Positions 1 through 11,137 of a stretch of 64,000 nucleotides of DNA are shown piece after piece (position 1 is the stretch's first letter; each line of letters starts with the position of its first letter). The stretch is from NCBI GenBank assembly GCA_030549775.1, contig CM060175.1:36082318-36146317 (forward strand). The letters are read 5' to 3'. The translations under genes and the position numbers were made by a program. This DNA is from Tamarix chinensis. Lineage: Eukaryota; Streptophyta; Magnoliopsida; Caryophyllales; Tamaricaceae. Below the pieces are notes generated by a model that saw only the letters and a list, made by a program, of their open reading frames with translations, was not told the origin of the DNA and searched no databases.

Positions 1-3000
1 GGATGTGGGCCGCAGCCACGTCCCGGACGTGCACGTACGCTTGCACCGAATTCGCAAATTTTTTTGCCGACCCGTTGAGGTACTTCAGTATGTGTATGAC
101 GCTTGCATTCACCGTCGGCTGCAACAGCGGTCCTAGCACCAGCACCGGGCATACGACGACTAAGTCCACACCTTTCGCCTTTGCTGTCTCCCATGCGGTC
201 TGCTCCGCCACTGCCTTCCCGTAGCAATACCAATTCTGCAATGAGAGCCACATACGTACATGATATTCTCTTGCAATAACAAGTCGTTTTCTTTACCGAA
301 CAAATTATTATATGTGATGATCCGCATGACTCTTGATGACGCCATATATCACATACACAATGACTTTGTAACTACATCATGCATTGATTCATTTCAATTT
401 TTATATAGATGCTACTTATACCTTACTTTATAACAATTAAAAATCGAGTACGTGATTGCTTCACAAAATAAGAATATTCATATGGTGGTGCCGCTTCTGG
501 TCGATAACCTAATTGAACAACCTTACTAACCAGTATCACAGTGTGTGTTTATCTTTTATTGTCCTATTCTCCCCACTATCTATTACTACTACTTATTATT
601 ATACAAAATTTCACTTAATTATAGATTATAAACTTCTTCTTTTTTAGTGTATATATCGGTAAAACCTACAAGTGGGGGTGGAAGTCAAACCCGTAACTGC
701 CAGTTTATGAGCCACGCATTCGACCAAATACCAATTTCCGTGTGTACCTACAAGTTAATCCTTGTGATAGGTGCCCAACTACCTCCTAGACCAAATAGTC
801 AGAGTGTATACCTCACGGTAGCCCCATCCTATTCCTAGCCCCACAGTTTGGACCTTATGGGCCGGTGTTTGGTACAATAATAATAAGGTGGACATTATTA
901 TCCCCTGGTACAGTAACAGCATGGTCCGACCGGAATAAAGACATTCAAGAAAATACCCTTCATAGATCAATCTCATTCTAAATCTAGCTAGGTGGAGCGA
1001 TTTTATTTATTTATTTTCTTCTTTTATTCTGATCACTAAGGCCGTTCATAATTTATTCGAATATCTAATTTTTTATTAAAATAAATAGATAGATTATTAT
1101 TATTTTTTTTCTAAATCGCATTGCTTCGGATATTAAATCGAATAAGCAAGTATCAAATGACATAAATAATCCTACCACTCTATCATACTTATTGTTTGTA
1201 GCATATATAAAATTGACGGTAATAAAACGGCCTAAACCCACCGATCTGTGGTACCAGAATATATCAAGTGGTTATTAAAAATGGATTCTCATCGTCAAGA
1301 CAATGAAAATAATACCAGTCATTTATATTTATTCCGCGTCCAACATGAATCATGATATAGAAGAGAGAGGCATGACGTATTCACACACAGCTTATGAATT
1401 GGCGCGGCCAAAATGAAAAAGGAAAATTTGAACCAAACCTTGGTGTTCTTGCAGAATTCTAGGTCACTCCAGCAGCTTTCGTCCACTACGACGTCAGCGC
1501 CTCTATTCGGGTCCATGTACACCGCTCCTATGGAAGACGTGAACACCACGCGCTGCACCTTCGCCTCTGCTGCTGCCGCTATCACGTTCTTAGTCCCGTT
1601 CACCGCTGGTTCCACCATTTGTTCCTTTATTTTTTTTTTGGTAAGTAAAACAACAATCGCTCAGTCTACATGTTATTTTAAATGATAATTCGAAATTGAA
1701 TGAAGGAAACTAAAAAGACAATCCATGTACGCCGCTCCTCTTTTGCCGATCATATTATATTAGGCAACCAAAATGATCGTTAACCAAATTATAGTTAAAG
1801 GTCACGACCTTAACTCTCAATCTCATTCCACCGAAATTCATCGTCAGAATATTCGAACCCACCATCTTTCATCCAACGATGAATACAAATACCACCTCGT
1901 AGCTTCTTCTAACTACGGTCCACACCAGCTTGTCACATCACCCGCAACTAGGTGTACAGTATGCGCATTGTTTTTGACTATTCGTTTGTTTGGAACTATT
2001 TATAAAAATAATTATTTTTTATAAACAGATCCAAACAGAATATATAACAATTGACTGTTGTCTTTTATTAGGTAAGGTGTTTTTCCTTTTCCCTCATTTG
2101 GACTGCCCGCTGCATTCTCTCTACCGATAATTTTTTGTATACCAAGAAAACCTATTACTCCATTTGATGCCCCAAATTTTGTTATTTAATTACCGAAGAT
2201 AGGAAAAAAAAAAAAAAAGCATACTTATTTTTGATAAACGGGAAGGCTGAAACCCAATTTTACTATTAATTAAAAAGTAAGATAATATACTTAAAACCTA
2301 ATAACCGTCCACACACGTTTGAAAATTTATTACTTAGTACTCGTTTCGTATGGGATAATAGGGATGGAAAAATTATCCTCATTTTTTATATATCTTATAT
2401 AATTTATTTAAAATTAAATATTTTTATTCTAATAAATACCCATTTGAGATCTTAATTTGATCTAAAATAGATATTTTATTAAAAATATATTTATTATTAT
2501 TAAATACTTAATATAAAAGATATAAAATAGAGGAAAAATATTTCTATCCCTGTTACCCCGTACCAAATAAGCCCTTAATTTCTGCATCTGTCCCTTAAGT
2601 AATTGTTATAATTCAACTTGATACTATGTGCAGGCAGTAATCAAGAGGAATTATGAATATAGAACACTTATATGAAAATATTTTTAAACTTATTTTCATT
2701 AAGTGCCACGTTCTCTATGATTTTACCAAATTTATGAAAGTATTAACTAATTAATTGACATGTAAAATTAAATTAGGATAGGGAAATTAAACACCAAAAA
2801 CAATAATAATAATAATTAATCCGGCGTGAATATCAAAACGTTATGAAGAAAACTAAGAGTATATACTAGATACTGATAGACTGACATCAACAGGAAAAAC
2901 AAAAAAGTGGTGGTATAGTTACGAGATTACGGAAAATTTAAACACATAACACCCAAAAATTATACACTCCAATTGAATTAATGCTTTCTTTTTAATGCAC

Positions 3001-3674
3001 TGTTCAATAATTCTGTTAAATGTAAAGAATAAATATGGAAATGATAGCAGTACAAAATAGCAGGGCAGGCAGGCAGTAGTAGTAGTAAGTTGGGCCGGGT
3101 GAACATACAGGATCGTCGGTGACAGGAGAAGCAGTATGAAAGACGCCGTCACAGCCGTCGATGGCAGCTTTCAGGCTCTCATAATCAAGTAGATCAGCTT
3201 TGCATAAGGTTAGTCTTTCTTTCGCTCCTTCTAGCTCCCTCAAATGTCCATTCTTCGGATCATCTATTTTTCCCCATCGTCACGCATGTACGTAAGAACG
3301 ACATCTCATCAGCATTAATTAATCAATAATAAAAGAATCAATCATCGATGTAATTCCAATCATTATTGTTTAGCACTTTACTAAATACCCTAATTGAGCA
3401 CCTGATCGGGCGGATTTCAATTTCCCGCGGTCGCGTAATTCCTACTCTATATATGTATGTATACGCCAGTATATATGAAATTAAAGTGACAAATTAGTAT
3501 AGAGTATATGAACTTTAAGTAGTAACCTGGATTTCGGAGAGTCCCTCTGACATGGTATCCCTTCTCGAGAAGCAGCTTGACGATCCATGAAGCAATGAAT
3601 CCTCCAGCCCCTGTTACGCACACGGTTTGGCCCCCCGATACATTAGCCCTCTTTGCCACGCTTTCGTCCGGCAT
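1..3674 (-). CDS. CCR: Cinnamoyl-CoA reductase, 5' four exons (3' part beyond the window)
   Basis: The enzyme reduces hydroxycinnamoyl-CoA esters to cinnamaldehydes with NADPH, the first committed step of monolignol synthesis in the cytosol. Exons read 3674-3527, 3263-3109, 1624-1439 and 235-1. All donors begin GT, all acceptors end AG, and phases match (split codon between exons 1 and 2, phase 0 afterwards). Introns are 263, 1484 and 1203 bp. Visible motifs are [10 protein letters not shown] (NADP-binding glycine loop, about residues 20-29), LRNPDDPK (NADPH-phosphate contacts in the family), [13 protein letters not shown] with the catalytic Ser, and NWYCYGK with the catalytic Tyr and Lys, the CCR hallmark. 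The ATG at 3674 starts the only open frame leading into the Rossmann motif. About 257 of a typical 330-340 residues are present. The exons contain no frameshift or stop, so the gene looks functional. A Cys replaces the usual Asn before PVLVLGP. Dihydroflavonol reductase is excluded by NWYCYGK. Confidence 0.95.
1989..2035. repeat. Short AT-rich hairpin in CCR intron 2
   Basis: A near-perfect inverted repeat: TTTGGA at the left pairs with TCCAAA at the right, with T/A-rich arms between and almost no loop. It resembles the collapsed remnant of a small MITE. It lies in intron 2 well away from both splice sites. Confidence 0.5.
2337..2574. mobile_element. Tourist-like (PIF/Harbinger) MITE in CCR intron 2
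   Basis: A 238-bp element whose two halves are inverted repeats of each other over about 80 bp. The right end read on the minus strand begins GGGCTTATTTGGTACGGGG, and the left end is the diverged GTACTCGTTTCGTATGGG. It is flanked by TTA at 2334-2336 and 2575-2577, matching the 3-bp TTA/TAA target duplication of PIF/Harbinger MITEs. It has no coding capacity. It sits about 530 bp from the exon 2 donor and 710 bp from the exon 3 acceptor, so interference with splicing is unlikely. The superfamily assignment is from termini and TSD only. Confidence 0.75.
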
Positions 3675-3946
3675 CTTCTCGGATAAAAAATGACCACGGG
3701 CGGGCGGGCGGCGCGTGCGAGAAGGTTAGTTGGACGCGTTGATTTTTTGCTGAAAGGGATGGTGGAGTTGGTGGCGCCGTGGCAGTGGCGTCAATCGTTT
3801 TGAAGAGCTTATGATTGGATTCCTGACAGACTATCACAGCTGAGCAAAGAAAAGGCGGTACAAGGAATTAATAAAAACAAAAGAGTAAATCTAGAAAAGA
3901 GATGATGATAGTGCGATGCTGAAAAATTGAGAAAAGGTTGATCTTC

Positions 3947-3954
3947 TATTTATA
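3947..3954 (-). promoter_or_regulatory. TATA box of the CCR gene
   Basis: Read on the minus strand this is TATAAATA within CCTATAAATAG, 273 bp upstream of the ATG. It predicts transcription from about 3920 and a 5' leader of roughly 245 nt without an intron. It is the best TATA in the stretch upstream of the start codon. Confidence 0.65.
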
Positions 3955-3980
3955 GGAAAATGGATGAGAACACAAGTCTT

Positions 3981-3987
3981 ACCTACC
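3981..3987 (+). promoter_or_regulatory. AC element (ACCTACC), MYB site of lignin genes
   Basis: ACCTACC is the AC-I element, which also fits the secondary-wall MYB consensus ACC(A/T)A(A/C)(C/T). R2R3-MYB regulators of PAL, 4CL, CCR and CAD bind this class of site in either orientation. Here it lies 27 bp upstream of the CCR TATA box. A weaker match, ACCTACT, occurs at 5051-5057, but that one lies inside an LTR and is probably irrelevant. Confidence 0.65.
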
Positions 3988-3989
3988 AC

Positions 3990-4235
3990 CAAAATATAAT
4001 TGGCTCTATTTCAAATGCACACCACGAGCTTATTCCTACGTGACCGGCACCCTCCAACTATTATTGAAAATTCTATATTGACGATCTCTGGTCTTTGCTA
4101 CTTATGATCCGATCTTTTATACAACTATTTAATTGTCCCTCCTAATTTATTTATTTTTTATTTTTCTAAATATTTCTCTCTTCTACCTTAACTATCTTGT
4201 TCCATCGCTTTGTTTTGATTGCCGAGTTGAAGTTA
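3990..4235. other. CCR upstream region without recognised gene
   Basis: This is the remaining single-copy-looking upstream sequence of CCR before repeats begin. It contains one ACGT core near 4037 and long T/A runs. No other gene or RNA is visible. Confidence 0.4.
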
Positions 4236-4554
4236 TATATGTAAGATCCCCCGGTAAAAATATCTATTTTTAGCAAAAGTAAAAATTGTTATACGAAGAT
4301 ATTTTTAGTAACAATATAAAATATTATGTGGTCACTGCATATAAAGCCATTATAGAAAAGAAAAAATTAGCAATGACCTTTTTAATTATTATAAATATGT
4401 CATTCATAAACACATATCTTTTATTTGGTTTTTTTAAAACATTTTTAGTAACAAAAAAATCGTAATCAAAATTATTTGCTAACAAAAAAATTGTCATTGA
4501 AAAATATATTTGGTAACAACTAAATGTCTTTGCGAAAATTATTTAGTAAAAAAC
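4236..4554. repeat. AT-rich internally repetitive element, left part
   Basis: The stretch is built of degenerate repeats of the type TTTAGTAACAAAAAAAT with ATTG(T)CATTG variants. Similar composition and repeat wording resume at 40737-41000 (for example ACAAAAGTTCTTTGATAA and TCTTTAGTAATGAAAAAAT). The simplest reading is one old element split by R1. Family unknown and ends not defined. Confidence 0.4.
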
Positions 4555-5148
4555 TATAATATCCGATCTTAAAATATTTTAAAATATATTTAAAATTATG
4601 TTGACATAAAATATATTTATTTTGTTTTGAAAATGACTTGAAATTTTAACAAAAATATAAATTTCATGTGTATTTATCCACTAGTTGTCCTAACCGATCG
4701 ATTAGTATGCTAAAAGACTCGCGCTTTTATTTTGAAATAAATTAGTTGACTGGTTTACCCAAATCTATCTCTTGATTGCTCTAAAATTTCATTTCATTTT
4801 TTGATTTTGGTTTGAATCTTTCCAATGTTTACCCAAACTTTTAATTAAAATCTATTTATGTTAATAAGTATATTTTGACACTTTAGGCTTATTTTATATT
4901 ATTTAGGTTATTCTATACTTTATATTTAACTAAAAAAATCCCCCACAAGAACTTTTGAGATATTTCTCACATTCTCTCATTCTCCATCACTTGTCTCTCT
5001 CTTCCGGTAGTCATAGCTATATGCATATCCTTCTATATCTCCCCCAACTTACCTACTACTTGTCATCCATTTGATTTCACTATATCTCCTTCACTTTCAT
5101 CATTCACCCTCTTATACTTTGGTCCCCCATGCTTAACCAAAGTCAATT

Positions 5149-5151
<3 letters not shown>

Positions 5152-5186
<35 letters not shown>
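5152..5186 (+). repeat. (CT)n microsatellite
   Basis: About 17 uninterrupted CT units in the pyrimidine-rich part of LTR R1. Confidence 0.95.
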
Positions 5187-5190
<4 letters not shown>

Positions 5191-5532
5191 CCTCCTTATG
5201 ATATTTCAACCCAACTCTTCTTCGCAACTTAATTCCTTATTCATTTTAACACTCTCTTTCTATACTTGTTCTCCTTTCTTTCCCTTGGGTAAATTTTGCT
5301 AAGTGCTAAAATATTCTTCATTTGTTTCTCCCTTTTCTTTTCTGGTGGGAAAAATAAAGGATTGCCTTCTTCTTATCCTTGTTCAATTCTCATTTTTTCT
5401 TTCTTCTTCTGATATTATCCTTAGCTCTCTCTTATTTTACTTTCTAACAATGAATGGTTAAGGTGTAGAGAAATGTTGTAGGTTTGGGTTCTTTCCTCTC
5501 TTAAAATTTGTTCTTGAGAAGGGTTGATTTAT

Positions 5533-5547
5533 GTTCTTCTTCTTCTT

Positions 5548-5577
<30 letters not shown>
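5533..5577 (+). repeat. (CTT)n microsatellite
   Basis: About 15 uninterrupted trinucleotide units inside LTR R1. The related copy R3 has only short CTT runs at the corresponding place, so the expansion is specific to this copy. Confidence 0.95.
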
Positions 5578-5578
<1 letters not shown>

Positions 5579-5689
5579 TATCATTTTAATTAAGTTTTAA
5601 AATGGAGCTTTATTTATTATTTTTTATCCTTTTAGGAAATTGAGACATTGGAAGAAACCATCAATACTACTACAGAAAGGGAAAATAAT

Positions 5690-6050
5690 AATGGCACATT
5701 AATAACAGTAATTTTAAAACTATTGTCAAACACGTGAAAATTAATGCACAAGATAGTTGAGGAAGTTTCACTACTATGAAAATGGGAAATAATAACAGCA
5801 TATTAATAACGATGGTTAGGAAATCATTGTCAAACGCGTGAAAATTAATACATGGAACAGTTTTGATAACGGTTATAGCTCAAAACTATTATTAAAGCCC
5901 CAACACTAAAATTATATATGGTAGTTTTAATAACGGTATATGAAAAACCGTTATTAAAAGCTCCTTTAATAACGGTTTCTATAATAACCATTGTCAAAAG
6001 GGTGAGAAGTTTGAATAACCGTTTTTACAAGAATCGTTATTAAAACTCAA
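5690..6050. repeat. Left subterminal inverted-repeat array of the CACTA-like element
   Basis: Repeated short words TAATAACGGT(T) and AACCGTTATTAAA occur in both orientations and can pair as hairpins. The same words recur at the right end. In CACTA elements such arrays bind the TNPA-type protein. A 104-bp tandem duplication of the very terminus also lies here (second CACTACTATGAAAATGGG at 5769). Confidence 0.65.
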
Positions 6051-6458
6051 TCTTCCATTGTTTATTTTGTTCAATTCTATTTCGTACCAAACATTTTGGA
6101 CTCTTTCATTCTCTGCACCTTCCCTCTCTTACTCTCCTTCTCTTGCAAACCCTTGTACCACCACACCGTGCACCACCACTTTGGCTCCTCTCAACTCAGG
6201 GAAACCACCACCTGTTCTCTTTCGCATCGCAACTCTCCTTTTCCTTGCACCACTTTTTCATTTGTACCACCACTTCTCTGCCATTCTCGAATTTACATGT
6301 GCTACCATTTTTCCACACTTTGCTTGCACTTGGTCCTTTTTCCTCCTCCGTGTTCGTAGGTAGTTGTCGTTCTCCTTTTGCTAGCCGCCGGTTCTTTTGC
6401 TTGCTGCCGCTCCTTTTACATATGTTTATATTCTTCCGCGCGTAGCTTTTTCTCTTCT

Positions 6459-6481
6459 TATATATATATATATATATATAT
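6459..6481 (+). repeat. (TA)n microsatellite
   Basis: Eleven TA units followed by GCATGCATG. Short open frames around 6060-6670 have no recognisable domain and are judged chance frames inside the transposon. Confidence 0.9.
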
Positions 6482-6732
6482 GCATGCATGTTGATGAAGG
6501 TTGCATTGTTTGTTATTGAAAATTTACAATTTGTTGTTGAAAAATGTGTGGTTGAATGTGTTGGTAAAAAATGTTGCTATTCGTTGTTGAATTTTTCAGT
6601 ACTGTTATATATTAATATATGCATGAATGTGTTGGCCGAGACCTTACCTATATATATAAAACATGCATGAGTGCTTAATTACGAAGAGAAATAAAATACT
6701 TAAAATTATTAGTAATGTCACTTGTAAAAACT

Positions 6733-6806
6733 ATGTATGTATGTATGTATGTATGTATGTATGTATGTATGTATGTATGTATGTATGTATGTATGTATGT
6801 ATGTAT
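6733..6806 (+). repeat. (ATGT)n microsatellite
   Basis: About 18 perfect tetranucleotide units inside the CACTA-like element. The long perfect array suggests it is polymorphic. Confidence 0.95.
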
Positions 6807-7858
6807 ATACACATTTTAATTAAGAAGTATATGACACTATAAAATATAGGAAATGTCATAAAATGAAATGAAAATATATTTTACATATGCACATCATTGA
6901 ATGAAAATTTCAATTAGAGATGCATGTTAATGATTTTTATTTGATGAGGATTATATATATATAAAATAAAGAGGATATAAAAGTGAATAATTAAATAAAG
7001 AGGAATAATTGTGTATAATAATAATAATATAAGATTTATTAGGGTTTAACTATATTTAGCTATTTTTAGGATTAGGATTAGTTTTTATTATAATTTATTA
7101 GGGTTAGAGTTTAGCATTTATTATACTAAATATAATAATTAATATGTTCTCTTATAACAAACTATTATATAAATTATTCACAACTCTACTTTTAATAATA
7201 TCACATTATTATACTTAACCTATATATATTGTCCTATTAATATCTACTTGATTTTACTATGCGTAGTTTGAACTATTTGATGATAGTTTGATATTTAGCC
7301 GGTTTGTTAAATATATAACTTAAGATTATGTCCTTATATTAAATATGTCGAGTATAATAAGAGGAAGTTTGATTCAAATTAAGTAATTAACAAATGTAGT
7401 GGGAGTAAATGAAATGAATTTTTTGGTAATTTATCTTTTCTTGATATTTAATGACACATTTATATAAATCGAGAAATAAATAAAAATCAATTTAAGAGTA
7501 TAAGATTTATGATGAGTATCTTATGTCGATATGTTGTTAGCTTTACATAGTTGGTTAAGATCTAGTAGAATATATTTATAATTTGTCTAGCTAGTTTAAG
7601 ATTAGTTTACATATTCTATAATTTAGATCCTTTCAAGAATAAACTTGATGAAAATATTTAACGATTCTCATTTGTAGGTAGTGAGATAACATACCCTCCA
7701 CCATATCTATGCATAGTGCCACATGCAGATCTACATACTCATGTCATATGGTTATATAATGAGCTAGGTCGGTTGTATGTGAGTGGAGCATCCTATCACC
7801 CCTTCCATTTTAGATCGTATCACCTAATATTGACCCTACCTCAGATAGAGCCATGGTA

Positions 7859-10653
7859 TGTAATCTCCCAAAATTTTAAAAGCCTATAATTTAAAAAATA
7901 ACTTTTATTTGGGATAAATTAGCTTTTAAATTTATTTAATTTAATTATTTTATGGATTTTTGAGTATATAAAATTGGATATAAATATTTAATAAATTAAA
8001 ATAATTATTTTATTATTTTATCATACTCTTTTTATTTAAATAATTTTTCAAACAATATTTTAATAAAATTATCATTTTTAAACCCATATATTTAATTATA
8101 TTAAATTAAAATATTAAATAAATTTATTACCCAAAAATATTACATTCTATTATTTTATAAATTAATTTATTTTGTTTTTTCCTATTTTTCCCTTTTCCTT
8201 TTCCTTTTTTCCCCTTTTCCTTTTCTTTCTCCTTTTTCTCTTTTCTTTCCTTTTCCTTTTTCTTCCTTTCCTCAACGCTACACCTGACCACCTCCGCCAT
8301 CTCCGACCGCCCTACCTATAACCCTCCTCCTCCCTACTACTCTCCCTATCTCTCTCTCTCCCCTATAGTTTTTCCTACCCCATCTCGACTCCACCACCCC
8401 TCTCTCTCCTCGCCCATGCCCTGCCTTTCTCTTCCCTCTCCCTGCCACTCCCATACTCCTACCACCCTGCCATCACCTTACTGAGCCCCTATCCCCTCCT
8501 TTTCTCTCCCTCTTCTTTTTCTTCTTCCCTCCCTACTTTGTCCTACCATTTTTAGCCTTCCTTCCCCTTCCCCGATCTTCTTTCTCTCATTTTCTTCTCC
8601 TTTCATCTCCCTCCCCATTTTTGCACCGCCACCCATTCCGCCACTTCCACTGTTGCACCAACCACCTACACCACCCCTACCACCCTCTACCTCACCCCTG
8701 CACCACCACACCACCCCTCGAGCCACCCTACAACCCCCTTCTTCCTCCCTTCTTCTTTTTCTCTCTTTTTTCTTCCTTCTCGGCAACCACCCTGCACCTC
8801 CTCCTTTCGCAGCCTCTACCGCCAACTGATCCACCAAACCAATCCCTACAGCCTCATCTACCACCCCCACACCTCCTTTGGCTGAAACAACCACCTGTCG
8901 CCATTCATTTTCCTCCTCCCTTTTCCTTCCTTCTCAACCCCCTCCACCTCAGCAACCACCTTCGCATCCTCACTGTTGCCGCCGTCAACCTATCCCCGAC
9001 CACAACCTACAACCCCCTCCACCTCTGCACCCTTCCTTTGCCCTAAATCCTTCCTCATATGCCCTCTTTCTTAGCCCAAAAAACCTAATCCGAAATTGAT
9101 TCCCTCTTCTTCTCCTTATGCTATTTTCAATCCTCTCCCTCATTTCTTTGCATGCAGCTCATGTTGCGTGAGCAAGATGAGTTGCTGCATTTCTTGGCCC
9201 ATTTTTGTTAATGATTTTAAGGTATAATAATATTTAAGTTAATTATTTCATTAAGAAATTTTTATAAAGTCTTATGCTTTGGTTTTTCTTATTTATAATA
9301 TAATAAATATTGATATTATTTTTAGGCATTGGTTTTGCTAATCAAAGCTTAAATTTTTAACTGGGGTACTAGTAAGGTTCAATTTTTATGGGAATTAAGG
9401 TAATCAGTAAACCCCACTTAAATGCATGGATAAACGTATGTTAGCACATTAGGGTTTTTAATATGTTATTATGCCTGGTATATGTTATTTAATATAATAT
9501 ATGTATTTTCTTGTATTGATTGATAAAAATGAAGCATGTCAGTTTATATGCTATGTGTGGAAATACTGCTTAAGGAAAGAGTTTGGTTATTAATGAAAAT
9601 GTTGAGTACTTATCCATGTTGCATTATAAAAATGTTGGTTATTGTAACCATTGATCCATGAATAATATCATAGTGAGCCCTAGGGGCATTTTAATAATAT
9701 GTTTTGTGCAAGTGCGTGGCCTAATATGTGTAGATGTTAATGGGTATTATGTTGAAATATAATAGTTGGTGGAGTTAGATAATGAGAATGGAGTGTTAGT
9801 ATTAATACTTAATGTAGTGGTGATAATTTGATAAAGGTGGTGTAATAAAGGGTATTATGGTAATTTTGAAAGTAAAAGGGTAAAATGGTAATTTTAGAAG
9901 TAAAGGGTAAAATTATAATTTTGGAAGTGAAGGGTAAGATGGTAATTTTGGAAGTAAAGGGCAAAATGGTAATTTTAGATGTATAGGACATATTATTAAC
10001 GAGGATAAAGAATAAGTCACCGGAAAGTACTCAAGCCTTATCTTGTGTGTTATCGCATGTTACTTATATGATTGTGCTATGTGGTATGATTGTATGCCTG
10101 GCCTTAGCTCGTCTGTTACCTTACTCAGTACGCAGCGTACTGATCATCCGTTTCATGGGTGTTGCTCATTCCCACGAGCAGAGGGCCCATCTGACCTTGT
10201 GCAGGTAGGAGACCTTGTGTTCGATGCCTATGATACCTACGAGGCATCGGGTGGGGCCGAGTGTTGAGCCCATCCTGGTTGGGGCCGAGAGCGAGTTGGC
10301 TGGACTCTTTTACGATCCTCGCTTTCATCTATCTTAGTTTTTCGTATTTATATTATGTTATGTTCGTATTTTGGAAGTGGAACTTTTAAGTTGTAATCTT
10401 AACGACATTCTGACGATGGTTGATATCTTTTTTTCATGGATGCTTCATGACGACGATGCGTTTATGTTTTGATGACTCTTATTTACGATTTCCTGGTTTA
10501 GCCTTAGCACTTAGCATTGGAACGGTAGGAGTGAACCGGTCCGGTGCCAAGTGTGGCGTTAACACTCCCAAGTTTATGGTTTTAATTCTTTCACTTCCGC
10601 TAAACCTGTTGATTTAAATGAAATTTTTCAGTAGTAAATTTGGGGGTATTACA
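7859..10653 (+). mobile_element. Long LTR of the L2 subfamily, 2.8 kb
   Basis: It begins TGTAATCTCCCAAAATTTT and ends AAATTTGGGGGTATTACA, with TG...CA termini. The start matches the LTR beginning at 62720. The body has a pyrimidine-rich block (8165-9110) of the kind also seen in the L1 LTRs. The last 600 bp share the L1 end module: GGCCTTAGC, the TGTGCAGGTAGGAG block, a terminal hairpin at 10508-10553, and AAATTTTTCAGTAGTAAATTTG. No internal region follows. The flanks TGGTA and CGCCA do not match, so it is not a simple solo LTR with intact TSD. Proline- and leucine-rich open frames in the CT-rich block are compositional. Confidence 0.7.
9861..9990 (+). repeat. 27-bp minisatellite, about five units
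   Basis: TAATTTT recurs at 9861, 9889, 9916, 9943 and 9970, a spacing of 27-28 bp. Units read as TAATTTTGGAAGTAAAGGG followed by TAAAATGG. The minus strand reads as a nine-residue repeat (TSKITILPF), which I treat as a by-product of the 27-bp period. Confidence 0.9.
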
Positions 10654-11094
10654 CGCCACCCTCACCACAACCAGCCCTCCTACCACCCCCCAATACAACC
10701 AGCAGACTCTCCCCTACCTTCCCACACCCTCATCATCCCTTGCATTCTCCTCCACCTACCTCCACCATCTTCCACCATCCTTCGCCACCTTCGGCTGCCG
10801 CGTCAGCCATCGCGCGCCACCGCCCCTGCCACGCCACCACCCTCATTCCACTCCTCTTCACCTGCCGCTTCTCCCCCACCTCAAACTTCTCTTTTCCTCC
10901 TTCCATCCAGCCCCCACCTTGATCTTTTCCCTTCTCTTCCTCCTCCACCGCCGCCGTCGTCGCCGCCGGACCACCACCGACCTTAGGTAGTTTCCAACTT
11001 ACCCAAACCCTAATATTTCCTTTCTATAACTGTTATTAATTTCTAACTACTATTAATGATATTATACTTAATATTATCATTATTATTATTACTT

Positions 11095-11096
<2 letters not shown>

Positions 11097-11137
<41 letters not shown>
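11097..11137 (+). repeat. (ATT)n microsatellite in an L1 LTR
   Basis: About 13 ATT units within a kilobase of looser ATT/ATC-rich sequence (11040-11700). The equivalent place in the other L1 LTRs is also an ATT/TAA array. Confidence 0.9.

Larger units (their letters stand above)
4555..5664 (+). mobile_element. Long LTR R1, first segment
   Basis: The segment aligns by eye with the start of R3 (56881 onwards) and the inverted start of R2 (44739 downwards). Shared blocks include AAAATTATGTTGA and the TC-rich stretch near 5000-5450. It begins TATAATATCC, a decayed TGTAATACCCC LTR start. The segment ends where a CACTA-like terminus begins, and the R sequence resumes at 15568. Together the three segments make about 3.47 kb, close to R3 (3.40 kb). 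No gene is visible. The matching 5-bp TSD was not found for this copy. Confidence 0.65.

Noticed and set aside
647..976. Small open frames in CCR intron 3
   Set aside because: They fall between well-defined splice sites, on both strands, with no domain.
6058..6670. Cluster of short open frames inside the CACTA-like element
   Set aside because: They overlap on both strands, are rich in Ser/Phe/Thr from CT-rich sequence, and none resembles TNP2 or TNPA.
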